From positions 1 through 13,558 of the forward strand of contig CAZSBF010000113.1 of assembly GCA_964605185.1 (NCBI GenBank): 13,558 nt of DNA. Direction: 5' to 3'. This stretch comes from JACRIM01 sp964605185 (GTDB lineage: Bacteria; Planctomycetota; Phycisphaerae; UBA1845; UTPLA1). The notes below the pieces were generated by a model that was not told the origin of the DNA, ran no database searches, and saw only the letters and a program-made list of their open reading frames with translations. Of this stretch, positions 11,238 to 13,558 are shown in pieces; position 1 is the first letter of the stretch, and each line of letters starts with the position of its first letter. The position numbers were made by a program, and so were the translations under genes.

Positions 11238-13558
11238 GGTACGAGCAAATCCGCAAATGGGGCGACGTCCAGTCCATTCGTTTTTCCGTCCCCATTCAGA
11301 TCGGCGGCGCAGTTTGCCTGTGAAGGAATCGCGCTCATTAACGCTGCTACGAACGAAGGGACATCATCGATGTTGACCTGTCCATCGATGTTTGTATCAC
11401 CCGTCCCGCCTGGCCACACCGTCAACACGGCCGCGTTGCTGGTCGCATTGCCAACGCTGTTGGAGATGACACAGTCGTAGCTCGCCATGTCTGACAGTTC
11501 AATCGGTCCGGCAATCTGAAGTGTGGCAGTTGTTGCGCCCGAGATCCGTCCGCCGTTCGAGAGCGGCATCGTTCCCTTGCGCCATGCAAAAGAGAGGGGG
11601 GCGGCTCCCACCGCCGACACCGAGAATTGCACGGTCGGTCCGCCCGCGCATGCCACGACGGCGATTGGGTGCATTGTGACTTGTGGCGGAGGAATGCCGA
11701 TTCGCAGATCGGCCTCCTGCCATCCCGAGTTTGCAGGCGTGAACCAGCGGCTCACACGGTGCCAAGGGTCGCGTGCCGGGTCGTACACTAATCGCATCCG
11801 CCAGTGATAGAGATTTCCCTGCACGAGCCCTGTCGACAATTCACTCAGGTTTGCGCCGACCACGCCCGTGTCGACCAACGCACTCTGCTGCAGGCCTGTC
11901 CCATCCAACGCGGTGCCGAACGGCTTCACTTCCCATTGCAATCGAACGCGCGATCGGCCCAACGGTGTTCGCCCCAGCGCGGCCAATCGGAAACGATCCT
12001 CCCGATCGGAGTTGTTCAGTCGGCCGATCGGCGCGGCATTATCCGCGCGGCGCTGCTCGGGTCTTAGCGACAATCCGTTCCCGCCATTGCCATAGTAAAG
12101 AAACGCGGCGCCCTCGTTGGTGTTCCCGTTGTCATATTGATACGCCCCGATGATTACTTCGGCATATCCATCGCCGTTTACATCGCCCGCAGTCGCCACG
12201 GCCCACCCGAAGTTTGCCTGCGCCTGATTCGATTCCGCGACCCAGTCTGGTGATGTTGAAAGTCCGATCGCCGAACCGAGATACAGCCTTGCCTGCCCCT
12301 CATCCGTCTGCCCATTGTCCATGAGCCACGCACCGACAATCACATCGGAGTATCCGTCGCCGTTGACGTCGCCGGCCGTGCCTGCCGCGTTGCCGAGATT
12401 TGCACTCACCTGGTTGCTTTCCGTGGTCCACGCGGCAATGGCTCCCGGCCCCGAGGGACCGCCGAGATACACAAAAGCCCTGCCTTCCGCGGCTTCTCCA
12501 TTGGAAAGGGTTCGCGCCCCGATGATGACATCGCTGTAGCCATCGCCGTTCACATCACCGGCCGTCCCGACGCGAATGCCAAACACCGCGCCCGCATTGT
12601 TCGACTCCGCGGACCAATCGGCATTGCCCGGCGTTCCGTTCGCCCCCAAACCGCTGGGCCCGCCGAACCAGATCCACACGCCGCCTTCGTCCGTTTCGCC
12701 GTTGTCCCATAGATAGCCACCGACGATGACATCCGAGTATCCATCGCCGTTGACATCACCAGCCGTTCCGACCGCTCGCCCAAAATACACGGTGGCCTGA
12801 TTCGACTCGGCCGACCAATTCGGCGTCAGCGATAGGCCCATCGCTGACCCATGAAACACAAGCACCCGTCCTTCATCCACTTCGCCGTTGTCATAGAGCG
12901 AGTTCCCGACGATCACATCGGAGAATCCGTCGCCGTTCACGTCGCCCGCCGTTTCGGCCTGTCGGCCCATCCACGATTCAGCTTGATTGCTTTCGTACTG
13001 CCAATCCGGCGTCAGCGACGGTCCACCGGGTCCGCCGTAATACAGAAACACACCGCCCTCGTGGGACTCCGGGTTGCTCCACATCCACGAACACACTAGC
13101 ACGTCGGCGTATCCGTCACCATTCACATCGCCGGCCGTCCCGACGTTGACGCCAAACTCCGCGCCGGCCTGATTGCTTTCCACGATCCATGCCGACGTTG
13201 TGCCTAATCCGTTCGCGCCGCCATAGAAGAGAAACGCGCGCCCCTCGTTGGCCTGCCCGTTGTCGTAGCCTGACGCGCCAACGATGACGTCGCTATACCC
13301 ATCGCCGTTCACATCGCCCGCCGATGCCACGGAGATTCCCATTTCCGCGCCATTCTGGTCGCCCTCAAACATCCAACCCGGTGCGAGCGCAGGACCGCTC
13401 GCCGATCCGTAATACGCCGATGCTCGACCTTCCTGCGACTCGCCATTGCTGAAGTACCGGCTTCCGACGATCACGTCGCTCATTCCGTCGCCGTTCACGT
13501 CGCCGGCCATGAAAGACTTTGTGGCATCAACCGTTCCTCCAAAACCCATGCCACTGCC
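11234..13558 (-). CDS. FG-GAP repeat / Ig-like / dockerin-like secreted protein (5' end outside window)
   Basis: The frame is open to the right edge; the ATG at 13549 falls inside a repeat and is not the true start. Counting from that ATG, residues ~1-499 are eight FG-GAP repeats of about 62-69 residues. Each carries AGDVNGDG (a calcium-binding DxNxDG loop) and a SDVIVGA strand, as in integrin-like beta-propellers. Residues ~500-619 form a beta-rich domain with LYHWRMRLVYDP and a WQEADLRIG end. Residues ~620-712 are an Ig-like domain (Cys in VACAGG, Trp in FAWRKG, Cys in DMASYDC). The last 58 residues are two dockerin-type EF-hand loops (DTNIDGQVNIDD and DLNGDGKTNGLD), a common C-terminal ending in planctomycete secreted proteins. 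A Ca2+-dependent extracellular binding role is expected; ligand and anchoring are unknown. Confidence 0.9.
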   Translation of the reverse strand, partial: GSGMGFGGTVDATKSFMAGDVNGDGMSDVIVGSRYFSNGESQEGRASAYYGSASGPALAPGWMFEGDQNGAEMGISVASAGDVNGDGYSDVIVGASGYDNGQANEGRAFLFYGGANGLGTTSAWIVESNQAGAEFGVNVGTAGDVNGDGYADVLVCSWMWSNPESHEGGVFLYYGGPGGPSLTPDWQYESNQAESWMGRQAETAGDVNGDGFSDVIVGNSLYDNGEVDEGRVLVFHGSAMGLSLTPNWSAESNQATVYFGRAVGTAGDVNGDGYSDVIVGGYLWDNGETDEGGVWIWFGGPSGLGANGTPGNADWSAESNNAGAVFGIRVGTAGDVNGDGYSDVIIGARTLSNGEAAEGRAFVYLGGPSGPGAIAAWTTESNQVSANLGNAAGTAGDVNGDGYSDVIVGAWLMDNGQTDEGQARLYLGSAIGLSTSPDWVAESNQAQANFGWAVATAGDVNGDGYAEVIIGAYQYDNGNTNEGAAFLYYGNGGNGLSLRPEQRRADNAAPIGRLNNSDREDRFRLAALGRTPLGRSRVRLQWEVKPFGTALDGTGLQQSALVDTGVVGANLSELSTGLVQGNLYHWRMRLVYDPARDPWHRVSRWFTPANSGWQEADLRIGIPPPQVTMHPIAVVACAGGPTVQFSVSAVGAAPLSFAWRKGTMPLSNGGRISGATTATLQIAGPIELSDMASYDCVISNSVGNATSNAAVLTVWPGGTGDTNIDGQVNIDDVPSFVAALMSAIPSQANCAADLNGDGKTNGLDVAPFADLLVP
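12053..13558 (-). repeat. tandem FG-GAP repeat array (about 186-bp period)
   Basis: Eight in-frame units encode the GDVNGDG/DVIVG motif pair. Most are exactly 62 codons long; the first visible unit is about 69 codons, the fifth is 67 (an insertion after GGPSGLG) and the last about 53. Units are similar but clearly diverged in DNA sequence. The array continues past the window edge. Confidence 0.85.

Noticed and set aside
12053..13558. Regularly spaced repeats that could suggest a CRISPR or satellite array
   Set aside because: Units are about 186 bp, diverged in DNA and in frame, and encode FG-GAP motifs.

Overview
The window looks like ordinary chromosomal DNA from a GC-rich environmental bacterium, most likely a planctomycete (Phycisphaerae-like). 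This is inferred from gene content: secreted or anchored proteins built from RTX calcium-binding repeats, FG-GAP repeats, bacterial Ig/cadherin-like domains and a C-terminal dockerin-like calcium-binding pair, plus a short exported protein ending in a hydrophobic helix and an arginine run. Nothing in the sequence names the species. There is no insertion sequence, phage gene, CRISPR array or defence gene.

Layout, left to right. (1) 2-574 (+): the C-terminal part of an alpha/beta hydrolase, cut by the left edge. (2) 686-4717 (-): a 1343-residue lipoprotein-like RTX repeat protein. It converges with the hydrolase gene. (3) 4718-5073: a 356-bp divergent control region with two good sigma70-type promoters back to back and paired hairpins or repeats between them. 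(4) 5074-5643 (+): a 189-residue lipoprotein with two CXXCH haem-attachment motifs at its C terminus. (5) 5695-8412 (-): phosphoenolpyruvate carboxylase (ppc). (6) 8610-8680 (-): tRNA-Gln (CUG) with its own promoter, lying 197 bp upstream of ppc on the same strand. (7) 8768-9343 (-): a small exported Ig-like protein with a C-terminal anchoring signal. (8) 9481-10215 (-): an RDD-family membrane protein. (9) 10344-11237 (+): an exported zinc-dependent phospholipase C / S1-P1 fold protein, divergent from the RDD gene. (10) 11234-13558 (-): an FG-GAP/Ig/dockerin-like protein, cut by the right edge. Its stop codon overlaps the phospholipase stop.

Most genes appear to be single transcription units in convergent or divergent pairs; there is no clear multigene operon. 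The common theme is the cell envelope: at least six of the eight protein genes encode exported, lipid-anchored or membrane proteins. The exceptions are ppc (anaplerotic carbon metabolism) and possibly the truncated hydrolase.

I did not find a clear new multi-gene system. The points most worth a second look are the diheme lipoprotein that shares a structured promoter region with the divergent RTX lipoprotein, the RTX protein's export architecture (Sec/lipoprotein signal plus a long hydrophobic segment, unlike classical type I RTX proteins), and PEP carboxylase substitutions at two of four aspartate-inhibition positions.
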